In this document: positions 26,556-35,643 of the stretch, piece after piece
How positions within the stretch are numbered: the stretch's first letter is position 1
How the letters are laid out: the number at the start of each line of letters is the position of its first letter
Source: Desulforapulum autotrophicum HRM2
Lineage (GTDB): Bacteria > Desulfobacterota > Desulfobacteria > Desulfobacterales > Desulfobacteraceae
Reading direction: 5' to 3'
Assembly (NCBI RefSeq): GCF_000020365.1
Contig: NC_012108.1
Span: 5,154,001 to 5,218,000 of the forward strand
Length of the DNA stretch: 64,000 bases
The notes under the pieces: model-generated
Seen by the model: only the letters and a program-made list of their open reading frames with translations
Told to the model about the DNA's origin: nothing
Database searches by the model: none
Program-made: the position numbers and the translations under genes

Positions 26556-28985
26556 TCAAAACGATTTGGTTTCTTTGGCAAGAATCAAAAATTTTTCAAC
26601 CTCTTCAGTTACCTGGGAGGTTTTGGTTAAACGCATATCCATCAATCTGGTGGCGGCAAGGAGCATGCCGAGTCGGGTAAGGGCGAGTTTGGTTTCTGAT
26701 TGGGAGGCCCGTGCAAAAGCAGCATCAAGCATATCACCCCGACTGGCGGTTTCAAAACCAAAGGCGGTGAGGACTTTATCAATGAATTCCAGGCGGAAAA
26801 GTTTTTGCCGGTGGGCAGCCCCCCCACCTTTGAAGCGGAAATTCAAATAGTTTGTGCTGGCCTGCTCACCGCAGATTGCGTCCACGATGGAAAAATGATA
26901 CCCGAAACGAATGTTCAGATGCAGGTAATCCCGGGACACGATGGCGTAGCTGGCTAATAGTTTTGTATCAAGGAAAAAAATGCCTCCACTGATCTGATCA
27001 AACGCCCCCCAGTCAACATGATGCTGGCTGTTATCCCAAAAGATCCTCGAATCCGACATTCCCTGCCAGTACGATTGCATGGGCACACTGGATATTTCTG
27101 CCAAAGTCAGCCGAGCGGGTGCTTTAACAGATGTACGCTTTTCAAGATCGAGGATATAGATAACCAGGGGCAGATCAGTAACAAGTTTTCGTGCTTTACC
27201 TAAACCTCTCCCTTTTTTTCCAACCAGATGGAACATCTCCCAAACACTCTTTTCATGACAAAACCGGACCATATCATGCAAGGAATGGCATTGGGCCGGG
27301 GTGAAGGTGTCTCCATCGGGATTGGTGAGACTGAGGTGGGTGGTGCGGGCGGCAAGTTTCACATATTTTTCTGCTGGAAAATCTTTATTGAAATGCAGTT
27401 TTCCATTTTGTAAAACAGTATTGACACAGCCGTTAAATATCCTCCCGGAAACGGCATCCACGGTTACAACCTGACCTGCTGCCAGTTCGACCTCGCCCCC
27501 GACCAATACCGGGATGCCCCTCTCTCTGGCTACTGAGGAAAAATGACTGGCCCGACTGCCGTTGGCGGCAATTACACCGACGACCCTATCGAGGAACTGC
27601 GACAGGGACGAACGAAGGGTTGGGGTGAGAACAACAGAACCAGGGGGGATATTGCGGAAGGTTTTACCGGTGGGTGCAAAAAAAACAGGGCCACAGGAAA
27701 TTCCAGCCGACGCGCAATGCAGATTGCTGTAAAGAACCCTGGTAAGATCTACAGCCGGCACAATCGCCGGATGAGGATCTTTTTTCTGGTGCAGGCGGCG
27801 ACATTGTAGAACTGTTAAACCGTCATTATCGAGGGTCCATTCAATGTCCTGGGGATAGCCGAAATATGTCTCAAGTTGTAATCCCCAAGTTCTAAGTTGC
27901 TGCAATTGTGTTGTGTTTAACAAAGAGTCGTCATGGGCAGACAATATTTGTGGAGAAATCAGGCTATCTTCCCGGGGGAGATGATATCTTTCAGGAGTTC
28001 GTGATCCATCCACAAGACCTTCTGCCAGACCTGCCACGGCATATACACCAAGAGAATCTTTCCTCGCCGGGGTCCCAGGATCGAGTGTGTACATCACCCC
28101 AGAGGTTTGTGGCTGGATCATCGGCACGACAAGTACGGCCATGGCGGTATCTGTATCACTTAATCCGTGGCGGATTCGGTATGTTACAGCCCGGGGACAA
28201 TATTTTCCGGCAATGACTCTTTTATATGCGGCAATGACTTTTGAGGCTGGGACGTCAAGTTCACTGGCGTATTGGCCGGCAAAGGAGACCAGACCGTCTT
28301 CCGCCAGTGCACTGGAGCGAACCGCCAGTCGATCAGCAGGCATTAACGACTCGACACTTTGTTCTATGTGGTCTGAAATATCGGCTGGAACTTCACAACC
28401 AAGAATAAGCGCCTGTAACTCTCCGGTGATACGAATAATCGTATCATTATCGTCGGCATGGACCTGTCGCAATTGTCTGATCAGCTCATTTTCTAATTTG
28501 TTGTCACAAATAAAGCGGTGGAAGGCATTGGCGGTAATGACAAAACCGCTTGGAATAATTACTCCTGCCCGTTCAGCGGCAGACAGATTGGCGGCCTTAC
28601 CACCAGCAATTTCCGGATAATCGGCAGCCTGTTGCAGTGGGAGGATATAAGGAGGAGAGGATTGAGTCTCAACCTGGCCCATCATCCCTTTAATTTCTGT
28701 GGTTAATTCGGCGTGCCGTTCAAGCAATTTTCCATAGGCAGGAGGATTCATGGCATAAAGATGTTCTGCCATGGCTCCAACCGCCTCGATGGCCTGGTCG
28801 CAGAGGTTATTAATCCGAAAATCATCAGCCGGGTCTTGTCCCAGAAGATGGGATTCCAGATCGGCAAGAAAATCAAGCGACAGACTGTCGAGTTGCAAGA
28901 CCTTACGAAAGGCAACATGTTTTTCTTGCAGCAGGCGGCCCGGCATGAAAAGTTTCTTGAACCAATGACGACAGATGAGCCACAT
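26556..28985 (-). CDS. PEP-synthase-like phosphotransferase without the PEP/pyruvate barrel
   Basis: An 809-residue protein. Residues 1-110 are helical and unknown. About 126-400 are a PPDK/PEP-synthase ATP-binding domain (GGKAANLSAAERAG, AVRSSALAEDG, DIEWTLDNDGLTVLQCR). About 430-520 are the swivelling phosphohistidine domain with ASHFSSVARERGIPVLVG; H481 is the expected phospho-acceptor. The C-terminal 290 residues are not the usual PEP/pyruvate TIM barrel and I do not recognise them. The architecture recalls rifampin phosphotransferases, which also replace the barrel, but the order differs. The acceptor is unknown. A small possible gene (29040-29276) lies upstream. Confidence 0.85.
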   Translation of the reverse strand: MWLICRHWFKKLFMPGRLLQEKHVAFRKVLQLDSLSLDFLADLESHLLGQDPADDFRINNLCDQAIEAVGAMAEHLYAMNPPAYGKLLERHAELTTEIKGMMGQVETQSSPPYILPLQQAADYPEIAGGKAANLSAAERAGVIIPSGFVITANAFHRFICDNKLENELIRQLRQVHADDNDTIIRITGELQALILGCEVPADISDHIEQSVESLMPADRLAVRSSALAEDGLVSFAGQYASELDVPASKVIAAYKRVIAGKYCPRAVTYRIRHGLSDTDTAMAVLVVPMIQPQTSGVMYTLDPGTPARKDSLGVYAVAGLAEGLVDGSRTPERYHLPREDSLISPQILSAHDDSLLNTTQLQQLRTWGLQLETYFGYPQDIEWTLDNDGLTVLQCRRLHQKKDPHPAIVPAVDLTRVLYSNLHCASAGISCGPVFFAPTGKTFRNIPPGSVVLTPTLRSSLSQFLDRVVGVIAANGSRASHFSSVARERGIPVLVGGEVELAAGQVVTVDAVSGRIFNGCVNTVLQNGKLHFNKDFPAEKYVKLAARTTHLSLTNPDGDTFTPAQCHSLHDMVRFCHEKSVWEMFHLVGKKGRGLGKARKLVTDLPLVIYILDLEKRTSVKAPARLTLAEISSVPMQSYWQGMSDSRIFWDNSQHHVDWGAFDQISGGIFFLDTKLLASYAIVSRDYLHLNIRFGYHFSIVDAICGEQASTNYLNFRFKGGGAAHRQKLFRLEFIDKVLTAFGFETASRGDMLDAAFARASQSETKLALTRLGMLLAATRLMDMRLTKTSQVTEEVEKFLILAKETKSF

Positions 28986-29629
28986 AGCATTTTTCCCTGC
29001 TGAAGAGTTGAGACCTCAGTGTATCAACTTATTGCAACCCTACCCTTGCTGTCCTGCCAGCTTTGCCTTCGTCCCGGCGTAACAGGTAAAAATTTCCATC
29101 AAGCTGGAGTAGACCATTCTGGTTGCGATATAAAGCAACAGGAAAGAAGGGAAAGATTCGATGGTATTACCAAGAAATGAAAAAGAAAAAAGAACCTCGT
29201 TAAAATGCATAATACCCTGGTAGCACATCAAAATCAAACAATAAACCTTGAGAGGCAATGAAATCAGCCCTGACATTGATAAAAGGACCTGGAATTATCA
29301 GCCCGGAAAGGAGGCGATAACAAAATCAACTAGGTTGCTCGAGGCGATGGTTTAAAGAGCCATTAATGTTGGCATTCAAGCAAAGTAGATTGTAATTAGG
29401 CTCAATTTCATAAATAAGTCTCCCTTTTTATAAAAGAACAAAAACCGCCTGGACATGATCGAACGTAGACACAGGAGATTGGTTAAAATAAAGGGGAATT
29501 CCACAGATAAAATTCCATCCGTAACAACGATCAACAGGAAAATGAACCGGGTGAAACAAGGTGGCTGTGAATAATAGTTCTACTCAAGCCATTACCTTGT
29601 TCCCACCGATTCAATCCAGCCCTTCCATT
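28986..29629. other. Intergenic region with one weak small gene
   Basis: About 640 bp between two minus-strand genes. Apart from the doubtful small frame at 29040-29276, I see no gene, terminator or repeat. The long stretch upstream of it, 29277-29629, is AT-rich and featureless. Confidence 0.4.
29040..29276 (-). CDS. Possible small membrane protein
   Basis: A 78-residue frame with hydrophobic stretches (LPLKVYCLILMCYQG; FPSFLLLYIATRMVY) ends 54 bp before the PEP-synthase-like gene on the same strand. It lacks a ribosome-binding site at ATG 29276 and resembles no family I can name. It could be real or the tail of a lost gene. Confidence 0.3.
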   Translation of the reverse strand: MSGLISLPLKVYCLILMCYQGIMHFNEVLFSFSFLGNTIESFPSFLLLYIATRMVYSSLMEIFTCYAGTKAKLAGQQG

Positions 29630-32600
29630 TTAATTATCTTGAACATTTAAAACGCCTAGTTGTGCAATAGCAGAAGCAGACTGTATTTGTCCGATACCTA
29701 CACCAGGGATATCCACGGTTACGGTTTTGCCTGGTTCATCACTGTCAATCATGGGGAATCGGATCCGGGTCTGGGTGACACCGGCAAAAATGCCGACCTG
29801 ATACCCAAACACAGAGACCAGCGTGGCATCGAATGACTCGAATGTCAGCGGCTGCCGGGTGGTAAAAGAAACTTCCCCGGTTGAATCCGCAGATCCAGTT
29901 GCATTAAAGGGGACTCCCAGGGCTCCATCCAATCCACCCACAAAAATATAAATGGCACGGATTTTATTGGTTGTCAGATTTCGCAGAGTGCCGATGAAAA
30001 CGCTGCCGCCAATAACAAATCCACCACCGGCTGAGAAACTCAAGGAGATCGCCCAAAAGCGGGATGCCGATGGATCTACCGATGGTTGTGGTTCAGAAAC
30101 AGCAGCAAGCTTCCACTGGTAGGAAATCACAACACTGCGGTCAATACGATTTTCCTGGTTGGGGGTATTGGACAAGGACAATGCACTGCCATACCCGTTC
30201 ACCAAGCCCAGGCGCTCATCACTCACCCCCTTGACCGATAAATAGTCTTTCACTGTTTTGGCTCGGTTGTGGGATAAGGTGATGTTGTTTTCATCATCGC
30301 CTGTGCTGCTGGCCCTTCCTTCAAAGGCAAGAATGCGAATATCCAGATCATTGTCCATAATCTTTGCCAATAGATCCAAAGCCATTTTGTGATCTTCGGT
30401 TAGATCACTTTGGTTAATATCAAAATTGGATAATAGAATTTTATCCACGCGATTGCTCTGGTCGGGAAAGATAAGACCCTCTCGAACATCTCCACCGGCC
30501 AGGAAGTCATTAATGGAGAATCCATCCGGGGAAAATCCACCTAAGCCGGGTGACGGGGGAAAAAAATCGCCACTGGTACCGGCAAAGGTGACCGGATTGG
30601 CCAGGGGGTCCCCAGACAATGGCACACCCAGTGCCCGGGCAGCGGATTCCAGCAATTCACGTTCGCTTACCGGTGCATTACCGGATTTTATCAAGTCTTT
30701 GAAAAAATTAGCAGCGGCCCCTTTTTCCGATGCTGTGGCCGGCGGCTTGGCCGAGGCACTTTTCAAGTCCTGGGGAATACTGTTTAACAGGGCCTTGCTC
30801 AAGCTTTCCACAAGCGCAGCCGTTTGAGTGGCAGACTTTAAGGCCTCGGTGGCGGCATCACCGGTTAATTTGGACGATGCCTCCCCGAGTCGGCCGGACA
30901 ATTGGGTCAGATCTCCAAGCACCGAAACCAGTTGGTCTGATTTGGACATATCCCGGAATATATTTCCATTTTGGATCGCATCCAAGGCTTTACCCAGGGA
31001 GGGATCTGGAAAACTGACCGGATTGACCAAGTTGATGGTAGCGGGCGGCAATGTCGGAGACACATCCTGATCCACATGCCGTATCTGATCGGCATCCACA
31101 GGTTGAATCAATGGTGCCGTGTGGGGAATAGGATTATCAGCCCAGTCGGTAAATCGAGAAGAATCCAGGATTTCGGCACTGTTGGACCGGCCAAGAATGG
31201 CTTCAGCAAACAATCCAGAGGTCGGCAGGAAAACTTCAGACTCGGTTTTGAACAAATTCACCTGGCGGGCCAAAAAGGTTGCCAGCTCCTTGGCGTAGAG
31301 CTTCATATCGCGGAATGGATCAGATTTTCCCTGCAGCACCAATGCTGCAGCATTCTTCATTTTAAACACCATGCTGTTGGCTGTAATTCCCACCGGGACA
31401 ACATGAACCAGGTCGTTCAGATGGATTTCACTGTCGTTAATTTTCAGTTTCAGGCTGCTTAATACGTCGATGAGTTCACCGGCCTCCAAAGATTGCAGGA
31501 GTACCTTGGTATAAAAATAAGGCTGACGCTGTACAATGGTGGTAATCTGGAGCAGAGCATTCTGCTGCTCACGAATCATCTCCTTAAAATCCTCAAACAC
31601 ATCATTCAGGTTGTCGGCAATCCGCCAGTTGAATTCTGCCGCTGGTTTACCGCCGGGAGAAAAACTGGGAATTGTTTTTGTTCCCAGAGATTGAAAGGGG
31701 GTCACTGCCGTGATCAGTTCCCCGTTGATGGTTTCTTTTATTTTTGTGCGGATACGAACGGTTATCCGGCTGTCAACTGCTGCGGCCAGTCTTTCGACAA
31801 CCACTTTTTCAATATCAGCAATTTGAATGTCTTCATAGGTGCGGTATCTGAGTTGAACCACATTCTGACCATTCACACGCAGGGTGCGGATACTGCTGTT
31901 GATGATGGACAAGGCGACTCTGGTTCCATTTTTTTTGATGATTTTGGGTTCCATGGGAAAACTGGGATTCCAGTCCCGGTCCTGTATTTCCAGGGTGATT
32001 CGGTCTGAAATGGCAGCATCCGGGTCAAACGGGGTGACGGGTGGTACAATAAACCCGTCCAGCCCAAAGGCCTCGTCCAGGCGGCTCACCAAAAAATCAT
32101 CCTCCACCGCGTCCCGGAGGATAGGCCAGAACTGTTCGATGTCCTCCAACCCAAAAGACAGGGGTTTGAACGGTAAAAACAACAGCGGTTCAATATCATC
32201 TAACGACATGGTCACGCAATAATGCTGCATTACTTCATAGTATTGAACAGTGAGGGCATGCATGTGATTATAGTTGGTCACCGTTGTCGTGACCACATGG
32301 CTTTGCTCAGCTTCTTGATTTTCAAGTACGATACTGGACCATAAAGACCGGATGGCTGATGATTTCTGCTGGGTTGCCTGGGTGATTCGCTGCTGGTTTT
32401 TTCCAATAATTTCACGATTGCCACTGGAATCTGATTCTATGGAACCCAGGGCAACGGCGCCGGTACCAATCACACTGCCGGCAATCGCTCCAGCACCGGC
32501 GCCCACAGCGGCCCCAACGCCGGCACCGGCAATAGTGGGGGTACCCCCGGCCACATTGGCAACATTTCCCGCCACCAATCCGGTGACGGCACCGGCGACA

Positions 32601-33550
32601 CCGCCGCCAATACCACCGACAACAGCACCTGCGGCTACAAATGATCCAGCAGTTGCTGCATTGGCGGCAGCGGTCTGGGTGGACCCGGCCTGGTGTTCTT
32701 CCGCCACAGTGCGGACAACTTCGTCCAGCGCCCGCTTGTGGACCTGTACGCTGTTGACCTGTTCCGTGACTTTGGTTTTTTCATCCCTGACACTCAGGTG
32801 GGTCCGTTTCCAGTCAATGGTGACAATATTTCGGGATTCTCCCGGCGCCAGGGCCAGGCTGTGAACCACTTCCCCCAGACTGGTTCCGACATTGGTCCAG
32901 GTCTGACGGAGCATGGACACGTATCCCAGAGAAATCAGCGGGCAGTGATTTTCAGTAAAAATTCTGCTGACAGGGGATATGGGACCGCACTGATTATCCA
33001 CGAGAATCAGTGCATCCCGGATGTCCCGCTCGGTCACAAAATGAGAAAACCGGGCAGATGAATCAGTGGCACCCACAATGTCCGGCAGCAGAGACTGTGG
33101 TGCAGACGGCGGTTCAAAAAAGACTGTGTCTGGATCTTCATCCCGCCGGTAATACCCCAGAATTTTTGTGGCTTCATGATATCCTGGAAATTGTGCCAGA
33201 TCTGCCACGGTCAGCATACCGGCTTTTTCCATGGCCTCCTGCTGAACCTTGCCAACGCCTTTGATGGAAGAGACCGGCCACTGCATACAGTCATTTAAAG
33301 GCCGATTAGTATAATTTGGGTCAAGGAGAAATGCAATATTTGATGCGTCACTTTGAGGATTTTGAGACAACCGTAATAATGTCGTGGCTGTCCTGAATAT
33401 GACTGAGGTAGCCAAGTCCAGCACAGTCTGTATCCCTGTGGCCTCCAGGCTCTTTAATTGCATTTCATCCAGACCTTTAAGGGTGCGGATGGATTTTATT
33501 TCTTTAATACTGATATGTTTATCCGATACTATATTATTTTTTTTAATCAT
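29630..33550 (-). CDS. Very large OmpA-domain protein with helix-hairpin-helix N-terminus
   Basis: A 1306-residue protein with a strong AGGAGG site. The N-terminus has two helix-hairpin-helix-like repeats (LKGLDEMQLKSLEATGIQTV; IKGVGKVQQEAMEKAGMLTV). About residues 285-370 are a long Gly/Ala-rich hydrophobic stretch with many GxxxG patterns (GAVVGGIGGGVAGAVTG). About residues 1060-1150 are an OmpA-like peptidoglycan-binding domain (EGRASSTGDDENNITLSHNRA). The rest is unassigned. There is no obvious signal peptide. Long proteins combining such parts occur in surface or injection-like assemblies, but no such genes lie nearby and I cannot assign a function. Confidence 0.75.
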   Translation of the reverse strand: MIKKNNIVSDKHISIKEIKSIRTLKGLDEMQLKSLEATGIQTVLDLATSVIFRTATTLLRLSQNPQSDASNIAFLLDPNYTNRPLNDCMQWPVSSIKGVGKVQQEAMEKAGMLTVADLAQFPGYHEATKILGYYRRDEDPDTVFFEPPSAPQSLLPDIVGATDSSARFSHFVTERDIRDALILVDNQCGPISPVSRIFTENHCPLISLGYVSMLRQTWTNVGTSLGEVVHSLALAPGESRNIVTIDWKRTHLSVRDEKTKVTEQVNSVQVHKRALDEVVRTVAEEHQAGSTQTAAANAATAGSFVAAGAVVGGIGGGVAGAVTGLVAGNVANVAGGTPTIAGAGVGAAVGAGAGAIAGSVIGTGAVALGSIESDSSGNREIIGKNQQRITQATQQKSSAIRSLWSSIVLENQEAEQSHVVTTTVTNYNHMHALTVQYYEVMQHYCVTMSLDDIEPLLFLPFKPLSFGLEDIEQFWPILRDAVEDDFLVSRLDEAFGLDGFIVPPVTPFDPDAAISDRITLEIQDRDWNPSFPMEPKIIKKNGTRVALSIINSSIRTLRVNGQNVVQLRYRTYEDIQIADIEKVVVERLAAAVDSRITVRIRTKIKETINGELITAVTPFQSLGTKTIPSFSPGGKPAAEFNWRIADNLNDVFEDFKEMIREQQNALLQITTIVQRQPYFYTKVLLQSLEAGELIDVLSSLKLKINDSEIHLNDLVHVVPVGITANSMVFKMKNAAALVLQGKSDPFRDMKLYAKELATFLARQVNLFKTESEVFLPTSGLFAEAILGRSNSAEILDSSRFTDWADNPIPHTAPLIQPVDADQIRHVDQDVSPTLPPATINLVNPVSFPDPSLGKALDAIQNGNIFRDMSKSDQLVSVLGDLTQLSGRLGEASSKLTGDAATEALKSATQTAALVESLSKALLNSIPQDLKSASAKPPATASEKGAAANFFKDLIKSGNAPVSERELLESAARALGVPLSGDPLANPVTFAGTSGDFFPPSPGLGGFSPDGFSINDFLAGGDVREGLIFPDQSNRVDKILLSNFDINQSDLTEDHKMALDLLAKIMDNDLDIRILAFEGRASSTGDDENNITLSHNRAKTVKDYLSVKGVSDERLGLVNGYGSALSLSNTPNQENRIDRSVVISYQWKLAAVSEPQPSVDPSASRFWAISLSFSAGGGFVIGGSVFIGTLRNLTTNKIRAIYIFVGGLDGALGVPFNATGSADSTGEVSFTTRQPLTFESFDATLVSVFGYQVGIFAGVTQTRIRFPMIDSDEPGKTVTVDIPGVGIGQIQSASAIAQLGVLNVQDN

Positions 33551-33832
33551 TTTCCCTCCTCAGAATTATCAATGGCTCGTGCATAAAAATTTATATTTCA
33601 GATAATTCGACTATTTGATCCAGATGATTGTGCTTTGGGTACATTTTTCAAAGAACCGTTGACGACAAAAAAAATAAACTTGGTAAGATCTAAATGGTTA
33701 TTGTGAAAACTGTTGATCATCACCTTTGTGAGGTTTTACAGGAAGAACCATGCCAATTTTGAACTACAGAGGCAGTGAGAAAATCTTATAAATTAGAATT
33801 CTACAATCAGGTACAAATGTAATGACAACATT
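33551..33832. other. Intergenic region upstream of the large OmpA-domain gene
   Basis: AT-rich, no gene or recognised element apart from the promoter region expected for the gene starting at 33550. Confidence 0.4.
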
Positions 33833-34017
33833 TTATATAACCGGCACGGCCGGAGCGAGGTATGGCTCCGGCCTCAACGAATTTTGAAACGCCGTCATTG
33901 ACAATGCTTTGGCAAGTGTTTCATATAAACCGGCATGGCCGGAGCATGATATCTGCTCTGGCCACAACGAACAATGAAACGCCTCTGTTTGCAATGCTTT
34001 GGCGAGTGTTTCATATA
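33833..34017. repeat. Two tandem 89-bp copies of the dispersed palindromic repeat
   Basis: Each copy begins ATATAA-ACCGGCAYGGCCGGAGC, has a hairpin closed by GCTCYGGCC, continues CAACGAA, and ends CAATGCTTTGGCRAGTGTTTC. The two start about 89 bp apart (33841 and 33930). Copy 2 has partly decayed palindrome arms. The same head occurs at 9908. Confidence 0.8.
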
Positions 34018-34440
34018 AAAAACAGTTAAAGAACCACGCTATCTTCATCTCAAATTGCGCCATCATGAAACTGTTCGATGCAATCAAATTTAAAAGTTTT
34101 AGACAATGGGATGTAAACAGTTACAAACCAAAAGCATAGTGTAAAGAGGTGTGCGCTGAGTGATGATTGTCTTTTTATTAAAAAATACCACAATGTGGTA
34201 GTTTGTCAATACATATTCGATAGCGGTGCGTTATCATGCATTACAAGAGACACCTCTTCCAATCCGAGGGAGATATCACCAATAGCAGGCCCTATGGGAA
34301 CCAGTATAAGGTGCAACATCATAAATGACTCCCGTTTAATCAAAGAAATAAACACCGGTGAACATGATCAAACCTATAGGGTATGGTCATCATGAAAATT
34401 ATCTTCTTGGTTCATGCTGTATTAATGAGGGGAAAATGGG
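34018..34440. other. Intergenic, no supportable gene
   Basis: About 420 bp. Only short, unlikely frames are present. ACCACA-ATGTGGT near 34187-34200 is a small inverted repeat. Confidence 0.4.
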
Positions 34441-34606
34441 GGCGGACCTCGCCATTAACGGAAACCGCATCATGGCGCTTTTAAACCTTAACCCGGGGCC
34501 GAAGGTGGGACAGATCATGGACGTTTTGTTTGACCAAGTCCTGGACACCCCCGACCTCAACACCCCGTCGGCCATGGAAACCCTTGTGCTGTCACCGGGT
34601 CCATGA
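34441..34606 (+). pseudogene. 3' relic of a second CCA-type nucleotidyltransferase gene
   Basis: The DNA from 34441 to about 34615 aligns without gaps to 15611-15785, the last 55 codons of the nucleotidyltransferase gene plus 9 bp after its stop. Encoded ADLAINGNRIMALLNLNPGP mirrors ADLAIDGNRIMALLNLDPGP. The 5' part is missing. Its end overlaps the convergent ABC permease gene. It has no initiation signal and is a non-functional remnant. Confidence 0.85.
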
Positions 34607-35641
34607 AAAAAGCCAGGAGGCCACCAAAAGACAGACCAGGCTGACAGCGCCAAGGAACAGGAGATCCGGTGTCACCTGGGCAAGGGTGGCCCCGTCGTTC
34701 AGAATTTCTCGAAGGGCGGCAAGCATCCTTGTCAACGGCAGAAAACTGGCCACAGTCTGTATCCAGTGGGGGGCACCCTCCATGGAGAACCACACCTCGG
34801 ACAAAAACATCATGGGCCAGGAAATGAAGTTTATGACTCCGTTGGCCACCTCTTCACTGGTGCCCCTTGCGGCCACTAAAAGCCCCATGGATGTCAGGGC
34901 AATACTGCCCATGACAAAGACAACGGCCGCATCCGCTACAGACCCCTGGGTGTGAAAGGCGAAGGCAAAATCGCACCCCGCCCAGACAATGGCAACGGTG
35001 AAAAGAAGGAGAAACACCCTGGAGAGCATCTGGGCCGTCAGATACTCAAGGGCAGTCACCGGGGTCGCCTTGAGGCGCTTGAGCACACCGTTTTTCCGAT
35101 ATCGGACAATGACAAACCCCACCCCGTAAAGGGCCGAAAACATCATGTTCATCCCGAGAATTCCGGGAAACAGCCAGTCAATATAGCGGATCTGGACCGT
35201 GGTTATCGCCTCTTTCCTGACAAGGGCGTCAACAGCTTCAGGCGCTATGGTGCTCTCCCTGAAAATTTTCTCCACCACATACCCCTTGGGAGAGGTGTCG
35301 CTGACCCAGTATTGCCAGGGCCGGGATGCGTTTTTGATGAGGATGTCGATCTTGTGGTGGCTCAGCCTGTCCATTCCCTGGTCAAAATCGTCAAAGCAGA
35401 CCAGATCCAGGTACTTTGTCTGCTTGAACCGATGGGGCAGGTCAAGGCTTTCAACAGCCGTGTCCGGGACAACTGGAAATACGCCCACCTTGAACTGGGC
35501 ACGGTTATCGTTGCCGAACACCACGACAAAGCCCGCCACAATGAGAAAGGGAAAGAGAAAGTTCCAGCCAAAGGCGGCCCTGTCCCTTAAGAACTCGTAG
35601 TTTCTCGAGACAAACACTGCCCACATTCGTTTCAGGTTCAT
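34592..35641 (-). CDS. ABC-2 type exporter permease
   Basis: A 349-residue membrane protein with one N-terminal helix (FGWNFLFPFLIVAGFVVVFG), a periplasmic loop of about 140 residues, then five to six C-terminal helices. This is the layout of an ABC-2 (YhfS/NatB-like) permease. The likely ATPase is encoded at 37043-37765 on the same strand, separated by the alanine dehydrogenase gene and a MITE. Its start is 2 bp after the alanine dehydrogenase stop. The exported substrate is unknown. Its C-terminal codons overlap the gene relic on the other strand. Confidence 0.85.
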   Translation of the reverse strand: MNLKRMWAVFVSRNYEFLRDRAAFGWNFLFPFLIVAGFVVVFGNDNRAQFKVGVFPVVPDTAVESLDLPHRFKQTKYLDLVCFDDFDQGMDRLSHHKIDILIKNASRPWQYWVSDTSPKGYVVEKIFRESTIAPEAVDALVRKEAITTVQIRYIDWLFPGILGMNMMFSALYGVGFVIVRYRKNGVLKRLKATPVTALEYLTAQMLSRVFLLLFTVAIVWAGCDFAFAFHTQGSVADAAVVFVMGSIALTSMGLLVAARGTSEEVANGVINFISWPMMFLSEVWFSMEGAPHWIQTVASFLPLTRMLAALREILNDGATLAQVTPDLLFLGAVSLVCLLVASWLFSWTR

Positions 35642-35643
35642 AG

